Notes: generated by a model from the sequence alone, not told the origin. A DNA stretch of 25,460 nt from Verrucomicrobiota bacterium (GCA_023457715.1 JAEWKR010000020.1:1-25460); one strand, 5' to 3'. Counted from the first letter of the stretch, positions 1-11,309 are shown. Made by a program: numbers and translations.

Positions 1-327
<327 letters not shown>

Positions 328-2286
328 TTGACCCTGTTTTCGCTCAAGCTTCTCGGCTGGCTCGCCGCCCACGCGCCGGAGTTTCTCCTTCGGGCGCTGG
401 CGGCGCTGCTGGGCGATTTCATGTACGTCGGACTCCGGCGTCGCCGCCGGCTGATGCTTTCGAATCTGCACCACGCCTTCCCCGCCAGGCCCCCCTCATG
501 GCATCGAGCGATCGCCCGGGAAAGCTGCCGCCGCGTGGTTGAAACCGGACTCCTCTCGCTCGCGACGCCCTACCTCTCCGAAGCCCGCATCCGACGCCTC
601 GCCAGCTTGTCTCCGGAGTTACAGGACGTCGCCCGGCGACACGCCGCCGCCCCGTTCCCGGTGGTGTTCGCGACGGCTCACATGGCGCTGTGGGAGGCCC
701 AAACCTGGATGTCGATGCTGAGCCCGGTGCCGATGCTCCCGTTTGGAGTTATTTTCCGGCCGCTCGACAACCCCGCCGTCGACGCCTTCGTCAAGGCCTC
801 CCGCGAACGGCATGGCATGCGACTGCTCTCGCGCAAAGGCGGGCTGGCGGACGCCTTTCGGATGTTGCGGGACAACGGCTACGTCGGGCTCTTGTTCGAC
901 CAGAACGCGGGCATGCAGGGCGCGCTGACGCTGCTCTTCGATCGCGTCTGCTCGACCTCCGAACTCGCGGGGTTGCTCGGCGCCAAGTTCAATGCCGAGG
1001 TCCGCACGCTCTATCCCTGCCGCACCGGCTTCTGGCGGGCTGAATTTCGCAGCGATCCGATCGCCCGCGGTGGCGACGGCGACGCGATCACGCTCGCTCT
1101 GAACCGCTGGCTGGAAACGAAGCTGGGCGGCGACGAGAATCTTTGCGCCTCATGGCTCTGGGCCCATTCCCGCTGGCGCAACCAGGACGTCCCGGAGCGG
1201 CGTCTCCGCCTCGAGGCCAAGTCGAACCTGTTGGCGAAGGACCTGGAGGCTCGGGGGGTGTCGCAAACACCGCGGCGGACACGGATCTGGATCCGACTAC
1301 CCAACTGGCTGGGCGACGTGGTGATGGCCCTGCCGCTCATCCGCGCGCTCCGGGTTTCCCGGCCTGACGCGGAACTCACCCTCGTCGCCAAGGCGCAGTT
1401 CCTCCCCTTCCTGCAGGCGGCCGGCATCGCGGACCGTCTGCACCCCCTCCCCGCCCGAGGCCTTGGCTACTGGGCCCATTTCTGGCGCCTCCGACAGGAA
1501 CACATTGATGTCTGGTTGCTTTTCACGAACTCCGTGCGCGGTGATCTGGAGGCGCGATTGTCAGGTACCCGGCAACGGTTCGGGCTGGTGCGGCCAGGCA
1601 AGCGGCGGCCGCTCCTCTCCCATCGCTTCAAAGTGCCGCGCGACTTTGACGAGCGGCAGCACCACCAGCTGGAGCTTTGGCAACGGTTTCTCGGCCACTT
1701 CGGGCTGACGGGAACGGCGGACTGCCGCCCAGTGGTCCTCGCCGGAGCTCCCGTGGTGCACCGTGACGCACGCACGCGCGACGCCGTCGTCGGCCTGATC
1801 CCAGGGTCCGAAAACAACCCGGAAAAGCGCTGGCCGGTTGAGCATTGGCGGGCGCTGGTCAACGCCCTGCCTGATCATCGCTTCGTGGTCTTCGGCACAG
1901 CCAACGACGCTCCCATCGGCGCGGCCATCGCCGCGGTCAACGAGCGGGTCCAGAACCTCGCCGGCAAGACGTCGCTGACGGAGTTCGCGCACCGACTCAT
2001 CGCCTGCGATCTGCTCGTGACCAACGACACCGGTGGCATGCACCTGGCGAATGCGCTCGGCGTGCCCCTGGTCGCGCTCTTCGGCCCCACCAACCCGGTT
2101 CGCACGGGGCCAGTGTTTTCGGGGCCGACGCGCATTCTGCTTCCGCCCGGGGCAGCTCCCACCGGAGGCGCCTCCCTCGCCACCCTGAAACCCGAGACGG
2201 TCGTCGCCGAGGTGCAGGGTTTGCTGCGTGCGCCCGCGTCGCTGCCGGCGGCACCGCCGGGGATGAACCCGCTCCCCTCGCCCTGA
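328..2286 (+). CDS. Lipid A acyltransferase (LpxL-like) fused to family 9 glycosyltransferase (heptosyltransferase-like)
   Basis: One uninterrupted frame encodes two enzymes. Residues 1 to about 310 form an LpxL/HtrB-type acyltransferase with an N-terminal hydrophobic segment and the catalytic HX4E motif (HMALWE, His at residue 118). Residues from about 319 form a GT9 domain of the WaaC/WaaF type: it opens with LPNWLGDVVMALPLIRAL, has a donor-site segment PGSENNPEKRWP and ends with NDTGGMHLANALGVP and LFGPTNP. By family, the first domain adds a secondary acyl chain to lipid A and the second adds a sugar, usually a heptose, to the LPS core, both at the cytoplasmic face of the inner membrane. 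The start is uncertain. TTG at 328 is the first plausible codon after the repeats and keeps the N-terminal helix; ATG at 421 would remove about 31 residues. The frame is also open upstream to position 4, through repeats. OppD starts one base after the stop. Confidence 0.85.
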   Translation: MTLFSLKLLGWLAAHAPEFLLRALAALLGDFMYVGLRRRRRLMLSNLHHAFPARPPSWHRAIARESCRRVVETGLLSLATPYLSEARIRRLASLSPELQDVARRHAAAPFPVVFATAHMALWEAQTWMSMLSPVPMLPFGVIFRPLDNPAVDAFVKASRERHGMRLLSRKGGLADAFRMLRDNGYVGLLFDQNAGMQGALTLLFDRVCSTSELAGLLGAKFNAEVRTLYPCRTGFWRAEFRSDPIARGGDGDAITLALNRWLETKLGGDENLCASWLWAHSRWRNQDVPERRLRLEAKSNLLAKDLEARGVSQTPRRTRIWIRLPNWLGDVVMALPLIRALRVSRPDAELTLVAKAQFLPFLQAAGIADRLHPLPARGLGYWAHFWRLRQEHIDVWLLFTNSVRGDLEARLSGTRQRFGLVRPGKRRPLLSHRFKVPRDFDERQHHQLELWQRFLGHFGLTGTADCRPVVLAGAPVVHRDARTRDAVVGLIPGSENNPEKRWPVEHWRALVNALPDHRFVVFGTANDAPIGAAIAAVNERVQNLAGKTSLTEFAHRLIACDLLVTNDTGGMHLANALGVPLVALFGPTNPVRTGPVFSGPTRILLPPGAAPTGGASLATLKPETVVAEVQGLLRAPASLPAAPPGMNPLPSP

Positions 2287-2287
2287 C

Positions 2288-3262
2288 ATGCCGCTGCTCA
2301 CGGTCAACGATCTGCGGACCTATTTTCACACCCGGTCGGGCGTCTACCGCGCGGTCGATGGCGTGAGCTTCTCGATCGAACGCGGCGAAACGCTCGGCAT
2401 CGTGGGGGAATCGGGCTCCGGCAAATCCGTCACCTGCTACTCGCTGATGGGGCTGGTGCCTCAACCGCCAGGGCGGATCGAGAGCGGCAACGCGCTCTTC
2501 GACGGCGTTGACCTGCTGCACTGCCCCCCGGACCAGGCCCGCGCGATTCGCGGCAAGCGGGTCGCCATGATCTTCCAGGATCCGATGACGTCGCTGAACC
2601 CGTATCTGCGCGTGTCGGACCAGCTGATCGAGCCGCTGCTGATCCATGAAAGAATCTCGAAACGCGATGCCCTCCGAAAGGGCATTGAGGCGCTCGACGC
2701 CGTGGGAATCCACGACGCCGCCCGCCGGATTCATTTCTATCCCCACGAGTTTTCGGGCGGAATGCGGCAGCGGGTGATGATCGCGATGGCATTGATCACG
2801 CGACCGGAGCTGCTGATCGCCGACGAGCCGACCACCGCGCTCGACGTGACCGTGCAGGCGCAGATCCTCGACCTGATCCGCGGCCTGCAGCAGGAGTTCG
2901 GAATGGCGGTGATTTTCATCACGCATGACCTCGGCGTCGTCTCCGGACTCTGTGACCGGGTGCAGGTGATGTACGCGGGGCGGGTCGTGGAGACCGCGGA
3001 CGTCCGGACCATCTTCTACTCCCCCCGCCACCCTTACACGCGCGCGCTGCAGCGCTCCATCCCTGCGCTCCAGCCCAAGGGTTCCGAGCTCTACACCATC
3101 CGCGGCCTGCCCCCCGACCTCTCGAAGCCCCTGCCTGGGTGTCCCTTCGCTCCGCGTTGCGAGTTCGCGCAGCCGAAATGCGTCCAGACCCCGGTCAGAC
3201 TGGAGCAGGTCGCCCCGGGCCACGCCCACGCCTGCCTCCGCGCGCAACTCGGGGAGATTTAA
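2288..3262 (+). CDS. oppD: Oligopeptide/dipeptide ABC transporter ATP-binding protein (OppD/DppD type)
   Basis: The protein has 324 residues, typical of OppD/DppD. Visible motifs are Walker A GESGSGKS (residues 40-47), the Q-loop in MIFQDPMTSLNP, the signature FSGGMRQR, Walker B LLIADEPTTALDV and the switch histidine in ITHD. The C-terminal oligo_HPY extension carries a cysteine cluster (GCPFAPRCEFAQPKC and a later HAC), the pattern linked in this family to iron-sulfur binding. With OppF it would energise import of peptides through a membrane permease pair. It starts on ATG one base after the stop of the acyltransferase fusion, so translational coupling is likely. No permease or binding-protein gene lies nearby. 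Opp and Dpp cannot be told apart from the ATPase alone. Confidence 0.93.
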   Translation: MPLLTVNDLRTYFHTRSGVYRAVDGVSFSIERGETLGIVGESGSGKSVTCYSLMGLVPQPPGRIESGNALFDGVDLLHCPPDQARAIRGKRVAMIFQDPMTSLNPYLRVSDQLIEPLLIHERISKRDALRKGIEALDAVGIHDAARRIHFYPHEFSGGMRQRVMIAMALITRPELLIADEPTTALDVTVQAQILDLIRGLQQEFGMAVIFITHDLGVVSGLCDRVQVMYAGRVVETADVRTIFYSPRHPYTRALQRSIPALQPKGSELYTIRGLPPDLSKPLPGCPFAPRCEFAQPKCVQTPVRLEQVAPGHAHACLRAQLGEI

Positions 3263-3400
3263 CCACAGATGAATACAGATGGACACCGATGACAAAACCC
3301 TGGGTTCTGGATCTGTGTGCATCTGGGGCCATCTGTGGTTGAGAGCCTGAGTCCGGGATTTCTATTCGTGTCACTTCGTGTCCATTCGTGGTTAATCTTT
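3261..3400. repeat. Decamer-based palindrome between oppD and oppF
   Basis: AACCACAGAT at 3261-3270 is the exact complement of ATCTGTGGTT at 3331-3340. Both arms continue as loose ~10-nt units around ACAGATG (left) and CATCTGTG (right). A second decamer-like stretch based on ATTCGTGTC follows at about 3362-3393. The element begins within the oppD stop codon and ends shortly before oppF, so it fills nearly the whole spacer. It could form a hairpin in the oppD-oppF transcript. There is no U-tract after the stem, so it is not an obvious terminator. Confidence 0.8.
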
Positions 3401-3407
3401 TGCGGTG

Positions 3408-4409
3408 ATGACTGAGCCCATTCTCGAACTTCGAAACGTGAAGACGCACTTCCCGGTGAGCCAGGGGGTGGTGTTCAAGCGTGAGATCGGAACGGTGAAA
3501 GCGGTCGACGGCGTGTCGCTTTCACTCGCGCCGGGCGAAGTGCTGGGACTGGTCGGCGAGTCGGGCTGCGGTAAATCCACGCTGGCCCGGACGATCCTGC
3601 AACTGATCCCGCCGACTGAGGGCTCCGTGCTGCTGGAAGGGCGGAATCTCACGGAAAAGACGTCCGCGGTCCGGGCCATCCGCCGCGACCTGCAGATGGT
3701 GTTTCAGGATCCCTACGCGTCGCTGAACCCGCGCATGACGGTGTTCGACACCCTCGCGGAGCCGTTGCGCGTCCACGCCGTGGTACCGCGGGACGCGATC
3801 CCTGCCCGGGTCGCCGAACTCATGGCATTGGTCGGCCTGGCCCCGCGGTTTGCGCAGAAGTACCCCCACGAATTTTCCGGTGGGCAGCGTCAGCGCATTG
3901 CCATCGCCCGCGCGCTCGCGCTGCAGCCCAAGGTCATCGTCGCCGACGAACCCGTCTCCGCGCTGGACGTCTCGATCCAGGCGCAGATTCTCAACCTCCT
4001 CTCCGCGTTGGGCCGGAGGATGAACCTTTCGCTCATCTTCATCGCGCACGACCTGTCCGTGGTGAAACACATTTCCGACCGCATCGCGGTGATGTACCTG
4101 GGGGCCGTGGTGGAGATCGGCCGGGCGGAGGACGTGATCGAGCGTCCTGCGCATCCTTATACGCGGGCGCTCGTCAGCGCGATCCCCCGGCCGGATCCCG
4201 ACTACGAACGCACCCGTCAGCGCCTTCAGGTGCCCGGCGATCCGCCCTCCCCGCTCAATCCGCCCATCGGTTGTCGCTTCCACACCCGTTGCCCGTACAT
4301 GCAGGAAAAATGCCGGCAGACCGTCCCGCCCCTGCTGCCTGCGGGTGAAGGCCGGACCGCCGCGTGCATCCGGTTGGACGAGATCCCGCCGTACCAGGCC
4401 AGGAGCTGA
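3408..4409 (+). CDS. oppF: Oligopeptide/dipeptide ABC transporter ATP-binding protein (OppF/DppF type)
   Basis: This is the second nucleotide-binding subunit of a peptide importer, about 333 residues. It shows Walker A GESGCGKST near residue 48, the Q-loop in MVFQDPYASLNPR, the signature FSGGQRQRIAIARAL, Walker B VIVADEPVSALDVS and IAHD. The C-terminal oligo_HPY part has the cysteine motif GCRFHTRCPYMQEKC. In the family the OppD and OppF ATPases form a heterodimer. ATG at 3408 is preferred; an in-frame GTG sits directly before it at 3405 and no ribosome binding site decides between them. It is separated from oppD by 145 bases of palindromic repeat, unusual for two subunits of one complex. No permease genes follow. 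Confidence 0.93.
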   Translation: MTEPILELRNVKTHFPVSQGVVFKREIGTVKAVDGVSLSLAPGEVLGLVGESGCGKSTLARTILQLIPPTEGSVLLEGRNLTEKTSAVRAIRRDLQMVFQDPYASLNPRMTVFDTLAEPLRVHAVVPRDAIPARVAELMALVGLAPRFAQKYPHEFSGGQRQRIAIARALALQPKVIVADEPVSALDVSIQAQILNLLSALGRRMNLSLIFIAHDLSVVKHISDRIAVMYLGAVVEIGRAEDVIERPAHPYTRALVSAIPRPDPDYERTRQRLQVPGDPPSPLNPPIGCRFHTRCPYMQEKCRQTVPPLLPAGEGRTAACIRLDEIPPYQARS

Positions 4410-4433
4410 CCGGAATCGCTCCTGGAGGTGGCT

Positions 4434-4500
4434 TCGTGCTCGTGCTCGGAAACGTGGTCTACCCTCTCGATCTCGATCACGAGCACGAGCACGAGCACGA
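4434..4500. repeat. Hexamer-based inverted repeat downstream of oppF
   Basis: TCGTGCTCGTGCTCG at 4434-4448 is the exact reverse complement of 4486-4500, a 15-bp perfect stem whose arms are built of 6-nt units (CGTGCT / AGCACG). The right arm has extra units, so the pairing register can slip. It lies 24 bases after the oppF stop. It could act as a transcript 3' end hairpin, but no U-tract follows. Confidence 0.8.
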
Positions 4501-4605
4501 CGTGAGCTGACGGGCCGCTCTCCTTCGCATGCGTTTCCGCCGGTTGGCTTCGCGCTTGGTTTTTTCCGGCCATCAGCGACCCAGCTTCCTTCCGCGGTTC
4601 GAGAT

Positions 4606-4633
4606 CTGAAATTTGAAATCTGAAATCTGAAAT
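4606..4633. repeat. Heptad array, unit YTGAAAT, four copies
   Basis: Four contiguous 7-nt units, CTGAAAT, TTGAAAT, CTGAAAT, CTGAAAT, lie 60 bases upstream of the ParB-like gene. An array of the same unit in opposite orientation occurs at 13013-13040. The rest of the 4410-4692 spacer holds nothing else I can name besides the hexamer palindrome. Confidence 0.85.
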
Positions 4634-4692
4634 TTCTCTCCGTTTGTTCCTTGCGACTACCCCAAAAGGTCCCACAAACGCGGCTCCTTTTC

Positions 4693-5517
4693 ATGCCCAT
4701 TGCGCCCTCCGAAGTCTCCCTCGACAGCATCAACATCCAAGGCGGCACCCAGGCCCGCATTCGCACCAACGACGATGCGATCGAGAGCTATGCCGACGAG
4801 ATGAGCCAGGGCACGGTTTTCCCGCCTATTTCCGTGTATTTCGACGGAGCCACCCACTGGCTGGCGGACGGCTTTCATCGCTACCTCGCCGCGAAACGGA
4901 TTGGACGCACCACGATCCTCGCCGAGGTCAATGCCGGGGGCCGGACCGATGCGCTCCGGCATGCCTTGGGCGCCAACGCCACCAACGGCGTGTATCGCAC
5001 GAATGACGACAAGCGCAACGCGGTCGAGATTGCCCTCGAGGAGTGGCCCGGCCTGGCCAACCCGGTCATCGCCGAGATCTGCCGCGTATCCGCGGAGCTG
5101 GTTCGGCGCCGGCGCACGGAGCTGACCCAGTCGGGCCGGCTGCAGGTCCAGGAGCGCGTGACCGGGCGCGACGGCAAGGAGTACCCGACGGCGATCGAGC
5201 GTCAGCCGCGCGGCAAGTCGGAAGCCTCCTCGGCCGACCGGGAAGGCGGAGGCGGCGGCGGCGGCTTTGCCAAAGGCAAGGGCGACGGGGGCGCGCTCGG
5301 CGGAACTTCGATCGAACTCGAGACCGAAGCGCGCGCGATGATCCGCAAGGGCGAGATCAATCCGTTCGAACTGACGAAAATGGCGACCGCCAACGCGCTG
5401 GATTACGCCGACGCCACGATCACCCTGCTGACCCACGTGAAAAAGGAAGACCCGCGTCGGCGCGACGCCCTGGAAAAAATCCGCGCCTGGGTGACCAGGG
5501 AACTGGCGGCGGGTTGA
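4693..5517 (+). CDS. ParB/sulfiredoxin-like nuclease-domain protein, orphan
   Basis: The protein has 274 residues. Residues 1 to about 100 resemble the ParB N-terminal (ParB/Srx) fold, with the characteristic motif DGFHRYLAAKRIG from residue 59. The next ~60 residues contain IAEICRVSAELVRRRR, which could be a helix-turn-helix. A glycine-rich linker with seven consecutive Gly follows (about 190-215). The C-terminal ~70 residues look helical and charged. No parA, parS or plasmid gene is nearby, so a role in chromosome partition is not supported; DNA or nucleotide binding is the safer reading. Start: ATG at 4693 directly precedes the conserved domain. The frame is open further upstream to 4651, but those residues look unrelated. 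No Shine-Dalgarno motif is present. Confidence 0.8.
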   Translation: MPIAPSEVSLDSINIQGGTQARIRTNDDAIESYADEMSQGTVFPPISVYFDGATHWLADGFHRYLAAKRIGRTTILAEVNAGGRTDALRHALGANATNGVYRTNDDKRNAVEIALEEWPGLANPVIAEICRVSAELVRRRRTELTQSGRLQVQERVTGRDGKEYPTAIERQPRGKSEASSADREGGGGGGGFAKGKGDGGALGGTSIELETEARAMIRKGEINPFELTKMATANALDYADATITLLTHVKKEDPRRRDALEKIRAWVTRELAAG

Positions 5518-5523
5518 AGACTG

Positions 5524-5544
5524 GTTTTGGGTTTCGGTTTTTGG
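5524..5544. repeat. Heptad array, unit GTTTTGG, three copies
   Basis: GTTTTGG, GTTTCGG and TTTTTGG are contiguous 7-nt units starting six bases after the ParB-like stop. The unit matches the one at 22672-22699. The remainder of the spacer to 5791 has a small hairpin (CCGCC TGAA GGCGG near 5610-5625) and no recognisable gene. Confidence 0.7.
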
Positions 5545-5791
5545 TCGGGCGATCTGAGTACGTTGTCCGCGTTTACGCGGAATGCCCTGGTTGCGCCGTC
5601 GCAAACCTTCCGCCTGAAGGCGGGACAAAGTACCCGGGCCTCGTGCCCGTCACCTCAACTGATGCCTGTGTTTCGCGGCGCTTCTAGCTCGGCAGCGGAC
5701 CCGACTGCCGGACGTTGGGGTTTGCCCCCCGGGACCGCCGTTTTTGCATCGGATTGACGCATCAACAGGCCGCGCGCCGCGTCAACCTACC

Positions 5792-8437
<2,646 letters not shown>

Positions 8438-8442
8438 GATGA

Positions 8443-8583
8443 CTTGTCCGACAGTTCGGATGTAGCGAGGAGCGCCAGCGAGCCGATGCCTTGTCCCACA
8501 GCTCGGACGTAGCGAGGAGCGCCAGCGAGTCGATGCCTTGTCCCACAGTTCGGACGTAGCGAGGAGCGCCAGCGAGTCGATAT
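8443..8583. repeat. Three tandem copies of a 47-bp unit
   Basis: Copies lie at 8443-8489, 8490-8536 and 8537-8583 with only a few substitutions. Each contains GTAGCGAGGAGCGCCAGCGA, the motif also found at 58, 11470 and 25209, with complements at 23, 128, 8676, 23699, 24958 and 25278. The complementary copy at about 8676-8695 could pair with any of the three to form a long hairpin. There are no spacers between copies, so this is not a CRISPR array. Positions 8584-8803 hold that complementary copy and a decamer-like stretch (about 8709-8741) that resembles 13094-13126; I see no gene in 8438-8872. Confidence 0.9.
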
Positions 8584-8803
8584 TCGGACACCTGGTCCCG
8601 CGTTGACGCCGCAGGTGGCAGCCGAGTTGGGCCACTGACTCCGCGCAGACACCAAACACCTTGCGACAAACCTCGTCTCGCTGGCGCTCCCCGCTACAGG
8701 CAGACCACTTCTGCTTCTTGCGCCTTCTGCGCGTTCTTGCGGCCATCCTCCTGCGCCTGAAGCCTGCCGGCTATCGCCTAGAGCTTACCGCTTTCCCTCC
8801 GAC

Positions 8804-8834
8804 AAAAAAGCCGCCCGGGCGAACCCGGGCGGCT
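8804..8834 (-). terminator. Rho-independent terminator of rpsA
   Basis: Read on the minus strand, AGCCGCCCGGG, a UUCG tetraloop and CCCGGGCGGCT form an 11-bp perfect stem followed directly by a run of six T. It lies 38 bases after the rpsA stop codon. Stem, stable loop and T-tract together make this the clearest regulatory signal in the window. Confidence 0.95.
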
Positions 8835-8872
8835 GAAGTCTTGATCGGCGTAGGGCCGCGCTGGCGCGTGCC

Positions 8873-10543
8873 TTATTCCTTCTTGGACGCCTCGTCGAGA
8901 ATGTCGCCGAGGTTCATCATGTCGTTGCTCGCGCTGCGGTTGAGCGCCTCGTAAGCCGAGGTCTCGGCGGCCAGCTGCTCGTTCGAGTAGTTGGCGGCCT
9001 TGATCGACAGGCCGAGACGGCGCTCTTCGCGATCGATCTTGATCACGCGGGCCGTGACTTCCTGCGCCGGCTTGAGGACGTCCTTCACCTTGTCGATCCG
9101 GTCCTCGCTGATCTGCGAGATGTGCACGAGGCCGTCGATCCCGTCCTTCAGCTCCACGAAGGCGCCGAACGAGGTGATCTTGGTGACCGTGCCCTTCACG
9201 ACGTCGCCAATCTTGAAGAACGAGTCGATGTCGCTCCACGGATCGGTGGCGAGCTGCTTCATGCCGAGGCTGATGCGCTGCTGCTGCGGATCGACGTCGA
9301 GGACGATGGCGTCCACTTCGTCGCCCTTCTTCAGCACTTCCGACGGATGGTTCACCTTGCGGGTCCAGCTCATGTCGGAGACGTGCACCATGCCGTCGAT
9401 ACCCTCTTCGAGTTCGATGAAGGCACCGTAGGTCGTCATGTTGCGGACCTTGCCGCGAACACGGGCGCCGATCGGGTAGTTGTGGCGAACCATGTCCCAC
9501 GGATTCGGCTCCAGCTGACGCAGGCCGAGCGAGATCTTCTGCTCTTCCTTCTGGATGCCGAGGACCACCGCATCGAGCTCCTGACCGACCTTGAGCAGTT
9601 CGGAGGGCTTGGTGATGCGCTTCGTCCAGGACATCTCGGTGATGTGCACGAGGCCTTCGACGCCGGGCTCGATCTCCACGAACGCGCCGTAGGGAACCAG
9701 GTTGACGACCTTGCCGTGAACCTTGGCGCCGACCGGGTACTTGCGGTCGATCTCGTCCCACGGATTCTTGGTGGTCTGCTTGAGGCCGAGGGAGACGCGC
9801 TCCTTCTCACGGTTGACCTCGATGATCATGACCTGAACCTCTTCACCCTGCTTGAGCATTTCGCTCGGGTGAGAGATGCGGCCCCAGCTCATGTCGGTGA
9901 TGTGCAGCAGGCCGTCCATGCCGTCGAGGTCGATGAACGCACCGAAGTCGGTGATGTTCTTGACGACGCCCTTGCGGACCTGGCCCGGCTGGATCGACTC
10001 GAGCAGGTTGCGGCGCTTCTCGGAGCGCTGCTGCTCGATCAGCTCGCGGCGGGACAGAACGATGTTCTTCCGCTCGAGGTTGATCTTGAGGACCTTGAAG
10101 TCGTACGTCTGGCCGACGTACTGATCGAGGTTCTTCGGGGGCTGGATGTCGATGTGCGACGCGGGCATGAAGGCATCGACGCCGATCGAGATGATCAGGC
10201 CGCCCTTGACCTTCGCCTTCACGCGGCCCGTGGCCACGGAGCCTTCCGGAAACTTGGTGAGGATGTTGTCCCAGTTTTTCTTCTGTTCCGCCTTGTCGAA
10301 GGAGAGAACGGGAGCGCCGCTCTTGTCTTCCAACTTCTCGACCATCACTTCGATGGTGCTGCCGATCTGAAGTTCGCCGATGTCGATGAACTCGTTGGCG
10401 GGAATGACGCCTTCGGACTTGCCGCCGATATCGACGACCACTTCGTTTTGGCGGATCTCGGTGATGACGCCGGGGACGATCGCGCCTTCCTTCAGCTTGT
10501 CGAAGGACGACTGCGCGAGCAGTTCTTGCATTACTGAACTCAT
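8873..10543 (-). CDS. rpsA: 30S ribosomal protein S1
   Basis: The protein has 556 residues with six S1 (OB-fold) domains, the full-length Gram-negative form. The domains begin with GAIVPGVITEIRQ, GSVATGRVKAKVKG, GQVRKGVVKNITDFGAF, GAKVHGKVVNLVPYGAF, GARVRGKVRNMTTYGAF and GDVVKGTVTKITSFGAF. S1 binds mRNA on the 30S subunit and helps initiate translation of messages with weak or no Shine-Dalgarno sequence, apt here because most genes in the window lack one. The start MSSVMQELL at 10543 is chosen because the upstream residues look non-coding; a second ATG lies four codons in. No Shine-Dalgarno motif precedes it. The usual upstream partner cmk is absent. A strong terminator follows. Confidence 0.97.
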   Translation of the reverse strand: MSSVMQELLAQSSFDKLKEGAIVPGVITEIRQNEVVVDIGGKSEGVIPANEFIDIGELQIGSTIEVMVEKLEDKSGAPVLSFDKAEQKKNWDNILTKFPEGSVATGRVKAKVKGGLIISIGVDAFMPASHIDIQPPKNLDQYVGQTYDFKVLKINLERKNIVLSRRELIEQQRSEKRRNLLESIQPGQVRKGVVKNITDFGAFIDLDGMDGLLHITDMSWGRISHPSEMLKQGEEVQVMIIEVNREKERVSLGLKQTTKNPWDEIDRKYPVGAKVHGKVVNLVPYGAFVEIEPGVEGLVHITEMSWTKRITKPSELLKVGQELDAVVLGIQKEEQKISLGLRQLEPNPWDMVRHNYPIGARVRGKVRNMTTYGAFIELEEGIDGMVHVSDMSWTRKVNHPSEVLKKGDEVDAIVLDVDPQQQRISLGMKQLATDPWSDIDSFFKIGDVVKGTVTKITSFGAFVELKDGIDGLVHISQISEDRIDKVKDVLKPAQEVTARVIKIDREERRLGLSIKAANYSNEQLAAETSAYEALNRSASNDMMNLGDILDEASKKE

Positions 10544-10811
10544 ATGACGATGACGCCGGCCGGATGCTTGCTCCAGGAACACCTGTCCGACGGGTTCGGC
10601 GCCGCCGTGAAGCGGAACCGGAATGGTTGATGGTTGTACTGACGTAGCAGGCCGGCGAGAGCATCGCGGCGTGACGCCAACCTGACCGACTGACTGCCGC
10701 GAACGGTCAAGCATTCGGGAGCCCGGGCCGCGGGCAAGCCCGGATTTGAGGAAGAAGCTGCAGGGTGTAGGCTTACCGCTACCGGCTTCAGCCCTTCAGC
10801 CCTTCAGCCTT
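10544..10811. other. Spacer between lipoprotein gene and rpsA, probable rpsA leader
   Basis: This is 268 bases on the rpsA upstream side. Next to the lipoprotein stop (about 10787-10818) are four loose 8-nt units of the type CCCTTCAG. A minus-strand TTGACC near 10707-10712 could be a -35 element, but I see no convincing -10 partner. The length leaves room for an rpsA leader; no structured element is obvious. Confidence 0.4.
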
Positions 10812-11309
10812 TCAGTCCTTTCCCTCGACCGGCGCTGCACTCGGGCGCATCCCCAACGACGTCTGCACGTTGCGGAAGAACACCTCATACAGCGGCGTGT
10901 CGTGCATGGTGGTCTCCGTCGCCATGCCCATCTGGCCGCGGGAATCCGCTTCGAGGATTTCGGAGAAACGCACCTTCATCTCGGTGCCACCGTCCAACGT
11001 GTCGTCCAGGCGGACCGAAATCGCCACCTGGCGCGCCGAGCCCGCCGCCTGGCCGATGTCGACGCCACTGACCCCTTCAAAGATCCCTTGGGCGGCGCCC
11101 CCGCGGGTCTGGCGATAGCCCATGCGGTCGGCGGCGGCCTTGACGGCATCGAACACCACGCGCGGCGGGGCGGTGAACGCCCGGGTGCGCGGCTCGTTGC
11201 GCTTCGCAAACCGTTCCCGTACGCCCGAGGTGGCGTCGCCTAGCGATTCACACCCGGTGAGCGCCAGGGAGCAGGTGGCCAGCAGCAGTACCGCGACGAG
11301 AGACTTCAT
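10812..11309 (-). CDS. Small putative lipoprotein, function unknown
   Basis: The protein has 165 residues. A type II signal peptide ends in LTGC with the lipidated Cys at residue 20. The next residue is Glu, so by the enterobacterial sorting rule it would go to the outer membrane. The mature part is one small domain with AFTAPPRVVFDAVKAAADRMGY and RQVAISVRLDD, an alpha/beta pattern; I do not recognise the family. It is transcribed toward rpsA and diverges from the STM3941-like gene. GGAG lies very close to the ATG at 11309, one of the few purine-rich leaders here, but the spacing is short for a working ribosome binding site. Confidence 0.8.
   Translation of the reverse strand: MKSLVAVLLLATCSLALTGCESLGDATSGVRERFAKRNEPRTRAFTAPPRVVFDAVKAAADRMGYRQTRGGAAQGIFEGVSGVDIGQAAGSARQVAISVRLDDTLDGGTEMKVRFSEILEADSRGQMGMATETTMHDTPLYEVFFRNVQTSLGMRPSAAPVEGKD

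Noticed and set aside
8443..8583. Possible CRISPR array
   Set aside because: The 47-bp copies are directly contiguous with no unique spacers and there are no cas genes.
9122..10537. A 471-codon open frame on the plus strand
   Set aside because: It lies entirely antisense to rpsA, whose six S1 domains are unmistakable; the antisense product is a low-complexity D/L/V/H-rich string.
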